Source: Alysiella sp.
GTDB lineage: Bacteria > Pseudomonadota > Gammaproteobacteria > Burkholderiales > Neisseriaceae
Direction: 5' to 3'
NCBI RefSeq assembly: GCF_030525755.1
Contig: NZ_JAUNEC010000002.1
Location: 1-64,000 of the forward strand
Length of the DNA stretch: 64,000 nucleotides
A program made the translations under genes and the position numbers. Below the pieces are notes generated by a model, which worked only from the letters and a program-made list of their open reading frames with translations, made no database searches and was not told the DNA's origin. The stretch's first letter is position 1. Each line of letters starts with the position of its first letter. Positions 47,641 to 55,504 of this stretch are shown here, piece by piece.

Positions 47641-48141
47641 ATGTCCCAAACATCTCCCACTTTTCGCCCTACATTCACTTGGCTATTGCAAGACCCCATT
47701 CGTTTACTGGGCTTTGGCTTTGGTACGGGTTTATCCCCAAAAGCACCTGGTACAATTGGCACATTGGCAGGAGTATTCCTTGCCGCTTTATTACTGGGTA
47801 TGGGCATGAGTAAAGCCAGTTTACTGTTAATGTCCATACTGTTGTTTTTCATTGGCATCTGGATTTGCAACATCACTGAACGCGCTTTGGGTGTACATGA
47901 CTACGGTGGTATTGTGTGGGATGAGATTGTTGCCATTATGGTGGTTTTGGCGTGTGTGCCACAAGGTTTAACTTGGTGGCTCACCGCATTCATCACTTTC
48001 CGTTTTTTTGATGCTGTTAAACCTCCTCCCATTCGTTGGTTTGACCACCGCATCAAAGGCGGTTTGGGTATTATGTTGGACGACATCATCGCTGCCATTA
48101 TGAGCATTATTGTTGTGCAATTATTGTGGCAATTCATTTGA
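47641..48141 (+). CDS. pgpA: Phosphatidylglycerophosphatase A
   Basis: PgpA dephosphorylates phosphatidylglycerol phosphate in the inner membrane. The 166-residue product has FGTGLSPKAPGTIGTL near its start, VWDEIVAIMV and the end segment of the family. Four membrane segments are expected. The ATG at 47641 (MSQTSPTFRPTFTWL) was chosen by family fit; the frame continues upstream to 47563. A DUS and AT-rich sequence fill the gap after fic. Confidence 0.92.
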   Translation: MSQTSPTFRPTFTWLLQDPIRLLGFGFGTGLSPKAPGTIGTLAGVFLAALLLGMGMSKASLLLMSILLFFIGIWICNITERALGVHDYGGIVWDEIVAIMVVLACVPQGLTWWLTAFITFRFFDAVKPPPIRWFDHRIKGGLGIMLDDIIAAIMSIIVVQLLWQFI

Positions 48142-48245
48142 AAAATACCATTACACCACACACAAAGGCTGCCTGAAAACCACAAATCAGATGACTGAAA
48201 CACACATTGTCCCTTTTCAGACAGCCTACATTAAAAGGGAAACCC

Positions 48246-48947
48246 ATGAAAGCCATGATTCTTGCAGCAGGTCGCGGTGAAAGAATGCGACCACTAACTG
48301 ACCACACGCCCAAACCCCTATTACGTGCAGGCGATGAGCCCCTAATCGGCTGGCACTTACGCCGACTTAAAGCAGCTGGTATTACCGAAATCATCATCAA
48401 CCACGCTTGGTTGGGACACAAAATTGAAACCGAATTGGGGAATGGTGCTGCTTATGGTGTGAACATCGCTTATTCACGCGAAGGAGAACAAGGCTTGGAA
48501 ACTGCAGGTGGCATTGCCACCGCCTTACCTTTATTGGGCGATAAGCCGTTTTTGGTCATCAACGGCGACATTTTAAGCAATATTGGTTTTCAGGCAGCCT
48601 GCCAACGCGCCGCCATGCTGCCTGAAAACCAATTGGCATATTTGTGGCTCGTTCCCAATCCACCACACAATCCTAATGGCGATTTCACTTTGGGAAACAC
48701 AGGCAAAGTTCATGCCCACAATATGCCCGATACCACAATGTTAACATTTAGTGGTGTAGGCATTTATCGCCCTGAATTATTTGTCAACACACCAGCTCAT
48801 CAAGTTGCCAAACTTGCTCCCTTGTTGCGTCAAGCCATGCAAGCCGAACAGGTTTATGGCGAAATCCACACGGGAATTTGGTTAGACGTGGGTACACCTG
48901 AACGTTTAGCCCAAGCGGATAAACTGCTTCGTTCTGGTGTATTGTGA
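48246..48947 (+). CDS. murU: MurNAc-1-phosphate uridylyltransferase-type nucleotidyltransferase
   Basis: A 233-residue sugar-nucleotidyltransferase. The signature MKAMILAAGRGERMRPLT, then KPLL, the GGIATAL segment and INGDIL, closely resembles MurU, which makes UDP-MurNAc in the cell-wall recycling path of Pseudomonas and many Neisseriaceae. Substrate choice could differ. The ATG at 48246 has AAGGGA ahead; an upstream start at 48207 reads a DUS. An in-frame DUS encodes FQAACQ. Confidence 0.85.
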   Translation: MKAMILAAGRGERMRPLTDHTPKPLLRAGDEPLIGWHLRRLKAAGITEIIINHAWLGHKIETELGNGAAYGVNIAYSREGEQGLETAGGIATALPLLGDKPFLVINGDILSNIGFQAACQRAAMLPENQLAYLWLVPNPPHNPNGDFTLGNTGKVHAHNMPDTTMLTFSGVGIYRPELFVNTPAHQVAKLAPLLRQAMQAEQVYGEIHTGIWLDVGTPERLAQADKLLRSGVL

Positions 48948-48977
48948 TTGTTATTTCAGCCTAAAAAAACAAATAAG

Positions 48978-49003
48978 AAGCGCAATGGAATTTCATTGCG
49001 CTT
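48978..49003 (-). terminator. Terminator for the chimeric minus-strand gene
   Basis: AAGCGCAATG (48978-48987) and CATTGCGCTT (48994-49003) form a 10-base stem. On the minus strand the stem is followed by CTTATTTGTTTTTTT, a proper T-tail, so it serves 49038-49358. On the plus strand it lacks a tail. Confidence 0.75.
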
Positions 49004-49037
49004 GTACACATTAATATTGCCATTATGAAATCTTTCC

Positions 49038-49358
49038 CTACAAACCGAGTTTTTCAAACGTTTCATTATTACTGTTGATGCCATTTTTCATAATGGCTTG
49101 GTAAGTACCATTGGCTTTAATTGCCGTTAAACCTTTATCCAATTTGGCTTTTAAGTCCACATTACCTTTTTTAATCGCAAAACCAAAAGCAATATTGCCT
49201 GATTCTTTATCGTCCACAACCAAACAATAAAAGTCTGGTTGATTAATGGCTTTTTCTTTAACGATTTCGGGTGTAATCACAAACACATCAATATAATGCT
49301 CAAAAATTGCCAGTTGCTTCATCAATTCAAAAGTTTGCGGAATATCGGCTTCGGTCAT
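49038..49358 (-). pseudogene. Chimera of GNAT acetyltransferase N-terminus and amino-acid-binding protein C-terminus
   Basis: The 106-residue frame starts MTEADIPQTFELMKQLAIFE, like an SAT-type GNAT acetyltransferase, and follows that pattern to PDFYCLVVDDKESG (about residue 54). It then continues AFGFAIKKGNVDLKAKLDKG and ends in TYQAIMKNG, a typical C-terminal lobe of a periplasmic amino-acid-binding protein. Neither family is complete: the acetyl-CoA motif and the signal peptide are both missing. The likely history is deletion joining two genes at a shared DDKESG-like point. It probably has no function. Family calls are from memory. Confidence 0.6.
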
Positions 49359-49458
49359 TAAATGAATTTAAATTATTTTTTCCATAATTTTCAAATAGTT
49401 AATCGGTTTCGGACAGCATGAAAACCTTTTTAGGTGGAATTGAAAACCCAACTGAAAA

Positions 49459-49483
49459 TGTAGGGTGCGTGGTACACACCCTA
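49459..49483. repeat. GTAGGGTG inverted repeat
   Basis: GTAGGGTG (49459-49466) and CACCCTAC (49476-49483) form an eight-base stem. It is one of several dispersed GTAGGGTG elements in the window. The 195 bases between the chimera and the CPBP gene hold this, a degenerate DUS and no gene. Confidence 0.5.
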
Positions 49484-49553
49484 CAAAACTGTCAATACAC
49501 AGCAAAAAATCAAGCTATAAATTGTCGTGTATTGTAAGGCAACCTGAAAAAAA

Positions 49554-50255
49554 TCACTCCAGTAAATACAAAGGCAAGCCCAATCCAAACACATCAAAAA
49601 ACGAATGCGCCAACATAAACGGCAACAATTCATCAGATTTCCAGCGCAACAACAAAAACACCACGCCCAAAGTGGTAACAACCATTGCCCCAGCCAGCCC
49701 TTGATAAGTATGAAATGCGAATCGCACCACCAAACTGAACAGCACTACCCACAACAAATGCTTTTTTTCCACCAAAACCAGCAAGCCGATGAAAAACAAT
49801 TCTTCGTAAAAACCATTTAATAATGCAAATAAAAACAAGGATAAAGACCATTGATTCATGTGGTCTGTGGCAGAATAATGTGCGCTGTCATCGGCAGGAT
49901 ACCAATGCGGCAACAGGGCTTGTTGTGCGATTTCATAAGCCGTAGCCACCGAACCTGCCAATAAAATGTATAAGGCGATTTTGGGCAAAGTCCATTTATT
50001 GGCATTGAAATTCAACTGCTTAAAATCAAAATGGCGATATTGTAAATACAAAAATGCCACCAATAATGACCCCAATTCCATAAAAATGCCCGACCAGTTT
50101 TCGCTTGCGCCAAAACTCAAATCTGCTGGGGCAACTTGATTGGCTTCAGATAACGCAAAAAAATCCACCATAGAACCATAAATTGCGGTGCCAAAGAAAA
50201 TCATCGTTAAAACAATCACATCAAGCCAATTAAGCATTTTTTGTTTTAATGTCAA
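49554..50255 (-). CDS. CPBP-family intramembrane metalloprotease
   Basis: A 233-residue membrane protein of the CPBP (Abi/CAAX-protease-like) family, with about six or seven membrane segments. The catalytic motifs are GFYEELFFIG, RFAFHTYQGL and AHSFFDVFGL. Such proteins process prenylated or peptide substrates or give immunity to bacteriocins; the substrate is unknown here. The start is TTG at 50255, supported by AGGAG at 50264-50268 (complement) seven bases away. The first in-frame ATG would cut six residues. Confidence 0.85.
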   Translation of the reverse strand: MTLKQKMLNWLDVIVLTMIFFGTAIYGSMVDFFALSEANQVAPADLSFGASENWSGIFMELGSLLVAFLYLQYRHFDFKQLNFNANKWTLPKIALYILLAGSVATAYEIAQQALLPHWYPADDSAHYSATDHMNQWSLSLFLFALLNGFYEELFFIGLLVLVEKKHLLWVVLFSLVVRFAFHTYQGLAGAMVVTTLGVVFLLLRWKSDELLPFMLAHSFFDVFGLGLPLYLLE

Positions 50256-50293
50256 TTTGATTTCTCCTGTTTATTTTTACTGTTTTTGTGATA

Positions 50294-50791
50294 TTAAATC
50301 GGTAAATAACCTTGAAATTCAATCGCTTTTGCTTCACCCTGTGGATTGGGGCGCAAATGGACAAACCAATCGTGAAATTGATTGAGCTGCAAAATATTGT
50401 CCACATCTTTCAAATTGTCTTTGTGCTGCTGATTGGCGTGCGGCAACAGCGTGGCAAGGGCTTGGCGTTTCGCGTCTTGCTCATCGCTTGCCACAAACAA
50501 ATCAAAGGCGTGCAATTCCGCCAAATCGCCATCTTGATACGCCCCCACATTCACAAAAAACAATTTTTCAGGCAATTCATGGGCTTGATTTTGCAAGACA
50601 ATATCGTAGCCAGCCACCCAGTTGATTTCGCACCAACCGTCTATGTGCAAACGCGCATTGGTGTGCGCCCAAATGCGTTTCAAATCGGCAAAAGCCGCTT
50701 GGGGCGTGGGCGCAACGGCAAATTGCACATCGTGCATTTCCAAATTGGCGTGTGGCATTTGTATGCCCAAATAAAATTGGTAGAGTTTCAT
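50294..50791 (-). CDS. DUF1543-family protein
   Basis: A 165-residue soluble protein beginning MKLYQFYLGIQMPHANLEMH, with two similar short motifs around the GYDIV and AFDLFVAS segments. It resembles DUF1543, of unknown function. The ATG at 50791 is preceded by AAGGAAAA; the longer frame to 50848 begins in a DUS (SGSLKS). The membrane-protein gene ends inside that rejected extension. Confidence 0.75.
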   Translation of the reverse strand: MKLYQFYLGIQMPHANLEMHDVQFAVAPTPQAAFADLKRIWAHTNARLHIDGWCEINWVAGYDIVLQNQAHELPEKLFFVNVGAYQDGDLAELHAFDLFVASDEQDAKRQALATLLPHANQQHKDNLKDVDNILQLNQFHDWFVHLRPNPQGEAKAIEFQGYLPI

Positions 50792-50837
50792 GTTGATTTT
50801 CCTTTGTTTTTTGGATTTCAGGCTGCCTGAAACTTCA

Positions 50838-52151
50838 TTAACGCACACGTTTCACAATGGGCAAGCCTGTTTTTTGGTGGATTTGGTTGATGATTTTTTC
50901 TGCCGAATCGCTTTTGCCCAAAAACACATCGTGGCTGCCTGCAACACCAATCAACCAAATTTCATTGTTCACTTCCCACGATATGCCGATAAATTCATCA
51001 ATCGCTTGCGTTTTTTCAGGCAGCCAACGCAGAAAAGGGTTCATTTTGTGGTAGGTCAAACGGTTGGTGGGCGCGTCAAACGTCAATTTGCGCGACAAAA
51101 ACGCATTGCGCCAAATGTCCACCAAAGCAGAAACAATCAGCAACACCAACAGCATACCCGAAAAAACCGATTCGCCAGACGACCCAAACACATTTAGCAA
51201 TAAAATCAATGCACCAACCAACACCAGCAAAACGGTGTTCATCAACAACTTTTTGCGTGAAAACAGCGCAAATTCAGCCGATTGCCGCACCAAATGGCGA
51301 TGAATTTGTGGCACATCTTTTTGGGGAAAAATTTTATCTAATTGATTATATTGATACATTTTCCAAGTCGCATAGCCCCCCGACCAAGCATAAGCCGTAA
51401 AAGCCCAGCCCAATATTGCCCAAAGCAACACCAAAAACCCATTTTCAGCCAGCCCAAAAGCCGCATAAAACAAACCACCGCCCATCGCCGCCCACACCGT
51501 TGCCCAAATGCCACGCAAAATCAATATGCCATTACTGGGGCATTGAACGTGGGCTGCCAGCGCGGTTTGTGCTGCGGCTGCCCGAAAATGCGTGGGGTAA
51601 GCAGCGCGTTCGCCTTGTGCCGCGTGGTCAATGTGGCTTAAACCCAACATCGGCAACTGCATGATTTTTGAGATTTTTTGATATTCAGATTGGAGATTCA
51701 GGCTGCCCCCTTGATTGGGGAAAATGCGGTTAATTTCCGTTTCGCTCACGCCATCTTGGTGCAACAAAATCATGCGCCCATATTGTGCGGTGTGCGCCGA
51801 ATAAATAGCCTCCGCTTTAATGCCAACAAATTGATTGATATGATGAATTTCCAAATCATGCCATGTGTTGATGTGCCATTGCCCCAAAATCAATTGACGC
51901 GAATTGGGGTCGTAACGCCACAATTTAATTTGACACAATTTGCGTACCACCCACCACAAAGCCACGCTCCAAATGGCAAACCACAAACCGTCCCACAACC
52001 ATGTTGTGGCATGACTTGGCACATCAAAAACCTGTAAATACAACAACAAAGCCATATCCCATGCTTTGCCCAACCAGAAAAAACCCAACAAACAAAGCAG
52101 AAACACACACAATAGCATGCGGTCGTTCCCAAAAACATGATGGCGAAACAT
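50838..52151 (-). CDS. Membrane protein of unknown function with duplicated domain
   Basis: A 437-residue protein I do not recognise. Layout: two membrane segments near residues 12-70, a cytosolic part (about 75-200), four membrane segments around 205-350, then a second cytosolic part. The two soluble parts look like repeats: YDPNSRQLILGQWH...INQFVGI and FDAPTNRLTYHKM...IDEFIGI, each followed by a KI(S/N) helix. The ATG at 52151 has AAGGAAAA ahead. It may share a transcript with the neighbouring minus-strand genes. Confidence 0.65.
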   Translation of the reverse strand: MFRHHVFGNDRMLLCVFLLCLLGFFWLGKAWDMALLLYLQVFDVPSHATTWLWDGLWFAIWSVALWWVVRKLCQIKLWRYDPNSRQLILGQWHINTWHDLEIHHINQFVGIKAEAIYSAHTAQYGRMILLHQDGVSETEINRIFPNQGGSLNLQSEYQKISKIMQLPMLGLSHIDHAAQGERAAYPTHFRAAAAQTALAAHVQCPSNGILILRGIWATVWAAMGGGLFYAAFGLAENGFLVLLWAILGWAFTAYAWSGGYATWKMYQYNQLDKIFPQKDVPQIHRHLVRQSAEFALFSRKKLLMNTVLLVLVGALILLLNVFGSSGESVFSGMLLVLLIVSALVDIWRNAFLSRKLTFDAPTNRLTYHKMNPFLRWLPEKTQAIDEFIGISWEVNNEIWLIGVAGSHDVFLGKSDSAEKIINQIHQKTGLPIVKRVR

Positions 52152-52212
52152 GGTTTTTCCTTTTTAATGGATTGAATTTCATCATCAAAATGGCGTTCAG
52201 GCAGCCTGAAAA

Positions 52213-53004
52213 TCACACGTTCACATAAATTTCCGATTTGGCAAACAACACCGCTTGCCCACCCAAAATCATGCGTTCGCCTTTGATTTCGCCATGCAAA
52301 ATGCCACTTCTTGCGCTGGCTTGATAGCCGATTAAGCGATTTTTGCCCAACACCTTTGCCCAATACGGCAAAATATGGCAATGCCCACTGCCACACACAG
52401 GGTCTTCGCCAATCCCCAATTTGGGTGCAAATGAACGTGAAATGCAGTCAAATTGCGTGCTTTTGGCGGTAAAATGACACAAAAGTCCGTCTAATTGTGC
52501 GATTTTGGCATGGTCTGCTTGGTAATTTTTGACCACATTTTCATCATCAAAAACGCACAATAAATCACGTCCCAAATACACTTCTTGGGGCATCACGCCC
52601 AAAATCGCGCCAATTTGTGCCACATTTTCCAGCTTTTGCAACTCAAATACAGGAAAGTCCATTAAAAACAAATCATCTTGTTTTTGCACGCTTAATTTGC
52701 CAGCTTGGGTATGGAAAACCACATTTTCAGGCGGATTAGCCAAAATGTGATGCAACACAAACGCGCTGGCAAGCGTGGCGTGTCCACACAAATCAATTTC
52801 CGCTTTGGGCGTGAAATAGCGCAATAAAAATTCATCGCCTTGCGGCACAATAAAGGCGGTTTCGGACAAATTGTTTTCTTGGGCGATATGCAACAAAATG
52901 CGGTCGTCCAGCCAATTATCCAATAAACACACCGCCGCAGGATTGCCCTTAAATATTTGATTGGTAAAGGCATCAACGGTAAATTGGCGTATGGTTTGGG
53001 GCAT
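52213..53004 (-). CDS. PhzF-family isomerase-like protein
   Basis: A 263-residue PhzF-fold protein. The catalytic glutamate lies in NLSETAF, followed by CGHATLASAF and the late GEDPVCGSGHCHI motif. Despite the name, most bacterial members have no known link to phenazine; the substrate is unknown. The ATG follows AGGAAAA. It is the first gene of a minus-strand set reading through the duplicated membrane protein. Confidence 0.88.
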   Translation of the reverse strand: MPQTIRQFTVDAFTNQIFKGNPAAVCLLDNWLDDRILLHIAQENNLSETAFIVPQGDEFLLRYFTPKAEIDLCGHATLASAFVLHHILANPPENVVFHTQAGKLSVQKQDDLFLMDFPVFELQKLENVAQIGAILGVMPQEVYLGRDLLCVFDDENVVKNYQADHAKIAQLDGLLCHFTAKSTQFDCISRSFAPKLGIGEDPVCGSGHCHILPYWAKVLGKNRLIGYQASARSGILHGEIKGERMILGGQAVLFAKSEIYVNV

Positions 53005-53036
53005 GTTTTTTTCCTAAAATTAATGGGGTTTGGGAT

Positions 53037-53247
53037 TTCAGGCTGCCTTTTGTTACCCTACAAAAATAAAACATTGCCCACAATCGTTAAGATACCACCA
53101 TCTGCTCCCTCTCCTTTGGGAGAGGGCTGGGGAGAGGGAAAAATCGTTGAGCATCGCCAGTTTCCCCTCTCCCTAACCCTCTCCCAAAGGAGAGGGAATA
53201 GGTGAGTGGCAAACAAAAAATTGTAGGGTAATGAAAGGCAGCCTGAA
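53037..53247. repeat. 211-bp nested palindromic element between phzF-like gene and prfC
   Basis: Three inverted pairs nest inside each other. TTCAGGCTGCCT (53037-53048) matches AGGCAGCCTGAA (53236-53247). TTACCCTACAA (53053-53063) matches TTGTAGGGTAA (53221-53231). CCCTCTCCTTTGGGAGAGGG (53107-53126) matches CCCTCTCCCAAAGGAGAGGG (53177-53196), each of which is itself nearly palindromic. The whole could extrude as a large cruciform or form an RNA hairpin. No gene is inside. Confidence 0.75.
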
Positions 53248-53251
53248 AAAA

Positions 53252-54853
53252 TCAATCATTCAAATTAACCGAATGCTCGCGCGTTTCGTGGAACACAATG
53301 TCTTTCCAACGCTCTTGGGTCAAATTCAAATTCACGCGATTGGGCGCGAGATACGCCAAATTGCCGCCCGCGTCTGTCGCCAAATTGGCGGCATTGGCTT
53401 TTTCAAATTCCGCCAATTTTTTCTTGTCATCACACGACACCCAACGCGCCGACCACACCGACACATTGTCAAACACCGCTTCCACGCCATATTCTGCCGC
53501 CAATCGTGCCGTTACCACCTCAAATTGCAACACGCCCACCGCGCCCAAAATCAAATCCGCGCCCGAATGCGGTTTGAACACCTGCACCGCGCCTTCTTCG
53601 CCCAACTGTTGCAAACCTTTTTGCAACTGTTTCATTTTAAGCGGATTTTTAATGCGGACGCTGCGGAACAATTCGGGCGCGAAAAACGGAATGCCCGTAA
53701 ACGCCAACATTTCGCCTTCGGAAAAACTGTCGCCAATCTGAATGTTGCCGTGATTGGGAATGCCGATGATGTCGCCTGCATAGGCTTCTTCCGCCAACTC
53801 GCGTTCGTGCGACATAAACGTTACCACGCTGCTGGCTGAAATCTCGCGGTTGATGCGTAAGTGTTTGATTTTCATGCCGCGTTCAAATTTGCCCGAACAC
53901 ACGCGCAAAAAGGCAATGCGGTCGCGGTGTTTGGGGTCCATATTGGCTTGAATTTTAAAGATAAATCCTGAAAATTTCGGCTCTTCGGGTTGCACATCGC
54001 GCACGGTGGCATGGCGTGGTTTGGGCGCGGGTGCCCAATCAATCAATGAGTTAAGGATTTCTTGCACGCCAAAATTGTTAATCGCTGAACCGAAAAACAC
54101 AGGGGTCAGGCTGCCTGAAAGAAATTCGCCCAAGTCAAACTCGTTGGACGCGGCTTGCACCAACTCAATCTCATCACGAAGTTGTTGAATTTCCATAGGG
54201 AATTTTTTATCCAACTCGGGATTGTCTATGCCTTTGATGATGTCAAATTCGTGGGGCAATTTTTCGCCACCTGCTTCAAACAGGTAAATTTCATCGTTCA
54301 AAATGTGGTACACGCCCTTGAAATTTTTGCCCATGCCGATGGGCCAAGTTACGGGCGCACAACGGATTTTCAAAATGTTTTCCACTTCGTCCAGCAATTC
54401 CAAGCTGTCGCGCACTTCGCGGTCGTATTTGTTCATGAAGGTAACGATGGGCGTGTTGCGCATGCGACAAACATTCAATAATTTAATGGTTTGCGCCTCC
54501 ACGCCTTTTGCCGCGTCAATCACCATGAGTGCGCTGTCCACCGCCGTGAGTACGCGGTAGGTGTCTTCGGAAAAGTCTTGGTGTCCAGGGGTGTCCAGCA
54601 GATTGACGGTGTGGTCTTTGTATTCAAATTGCATGACGCTGGACGCAACGGAAATGCCGCGCTGTTGCTCAATTTCCATCCAGTCGGAAGTGGCGAATTT
54701 GCCTGTTTTTTTGCCTTTTACCGTGCCTGCGCTCTGAATCGCGCCTGAAAACAGCAGCAATTTTTCGGTTAAGGTGGTTTTGCCCGCGTCGGGGTGGGAA
54801 ATAATCGCAAAAGTGCGGCGTTTTTGAACGTGTGCTAATAATTCTGCTGACAT
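53252..54853 (-). CDS. prfC: Peptide chain release factor 3
   Basis: RF3 is the GTPase that recycles RF1 and RF2 after peptide release. The 533-residue product has the G1 motif [11 protein letters not shown]2/G3 [16 protein letters not shown] and G4 NKYDR, then the beta-barrel and C-terminal domain. Length is normal. The ATG at 54853 gives [20 protein letters not shown]. It follows skp at 93 bases, with a DUS hairpin between. Confidence 0.96.
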   Translation of the reverse strand: MSAELLAHVQKRRTFAIISHPDAGKTTLTEKLLLFSGAIQSAGTVKGKKTGKFATSDWMEIEQQRGISVASSVMQFEYKDHTVNLLDTPGHQDFSEDTYRVLTAVDSALMVIDAAKGVEAQTIKLLNVCRMRNTPIVTFMNKYDREVRDSLELLDEVENILKIRCAPVTWPIGMGKNFKGVYHILNDEIYLFEAGGEKLPHEFDIIKGIDNPELDKKFPMEIQQLRDEIELVQAASNEFDLGEFLSGSLTPVFFGSAINNFGVQEILNSLIDWAPAPKPRHATVRDVQPEEPKFSGFIFKIQANMDPKHRDRIAFLRVCSGKFERGMKIKHLRINREISASSVVTFMSHERELAEEAYAGDIIGIPNHGNIQIGDSFSEGEMLAFTGIPFFAPELFRSVRIKNPLKMKQLQKGLQQLGEEGAVQVFKPHSGADLILGAVGVLQFEVVTARLAAEYGVEAVFDNVSVWSARWVSCDDKKKLAEFEKANAANLATDAGGNLAYLAPNRVNLNLTQERWKDIVFHETREHSVNLND

Positions 54854-54891
54854 GGTTTTTTCTCAAATTCAATCAATCAAAAATAAAAAAG

Positions 54892-54927
54892 TTTCAGGCA
54901 GCCTGTGTCATTTAAGGCTGCCTGAAA
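54892..54927 (-). terminator. DUS inverted pair between skp and prfC
   Basis: TTTCAGGCAGCCT (54892-54904) and AGGCTGCCTGAAA (54915-54927) form a 13-base perfect stem with a 10-base loop, immediately after the skp stop on the minus strand. A-rich sequence on the plus strand gives a T-rich tail (TTTTTTATTTTT) on the minus strand. Confidence 0.8.
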
Positions 54928-54946
54928 AGTTTGTCTCATCAAGCGT

Positions 54947-55447
54947 TTATTTCATGTTGTCCAATAAACGGATAACGCGGTCGGTAATGTCATATTTGCC
55001 ACTGACAAACACGGCTTCTTGCACAATTAAATCGTATTTTTCTTGCTCGGCAATGTTTTTGATGACGTGGTTGGCATTGTTTTGTAAGGCAGCAAATTCT
55101 TCATTGCGGCGCAAGTTGTATTCTTCGGCAAGTTGCGCGGCAGCAACACGGTATTGGCGACTGATGTCTACCAATTTGGCTTCGGTTTCTTTGGCTTTGT
55201 CACCTGTTAATTTGCCTGATTGTAATTGTTCTTGCAGTTTGATGCCTTGTGTTTGTAATTGGGCAAGTTTTTTCTGTTGTGCGCCAAATTCTTTTTGTAA
55301 ACTGGCTTCTATGCTTTTGGCTTTTTGGGTTTCGGTGTACACACGCACGGGATTAACGTAACCGAATTTTTGTGCGTCTTGTGCATGTGCAACAAGGCTG
55401 CCTGAAACGAGCAGCAGGGCTAGGGTTTTGCGTAATATGGTGTTCAT
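54947..55447 (-). CDS. skp: OmpH/Skp-family periplasmic chaperone
   Basis: Skp holds unfolded outer-membrane proteins on the way to BamA. The 166-residue precursor has a signal peptide ending SLVAHAQ and a mature part of two long helices with coiled-coil heptads (about residues 40-130). It lies directly downstream of bamA, as in most proteobacteria. In-frame GSLVA arises from a DUS within the signal peptide. The ATG at 55447 follows AAAGGAAAA. Confidence 0.92.
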   Translation of the reverse strand: MNTILRKTLALLLVSGSLVAHAQDAQKFGYVNPVRVYTETQKAKSIEASLQKEFGAQQKKLAQLQTQGIKLQEQLQSGKLTGDKAKETEAKLVDISRQYRVAAAQLAEEYNLRRNEEFAALQNNANHVIKNIAEQEKYDLIVQEAVFVSGKYDITDRVIRLLDNMK

Positions 55448-55504
55448 GATGTTTTTCCTTTGTTTATTGGACTGCCTATATGGTTTTCAGGCAGCCTCTT
55501 GGTT

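Noticed and set aside
53231..53839. 202-codon plus-strand frame at the end of prfC
   Set aside because: Antisense shadow; its start lies in the palindromic repeat.
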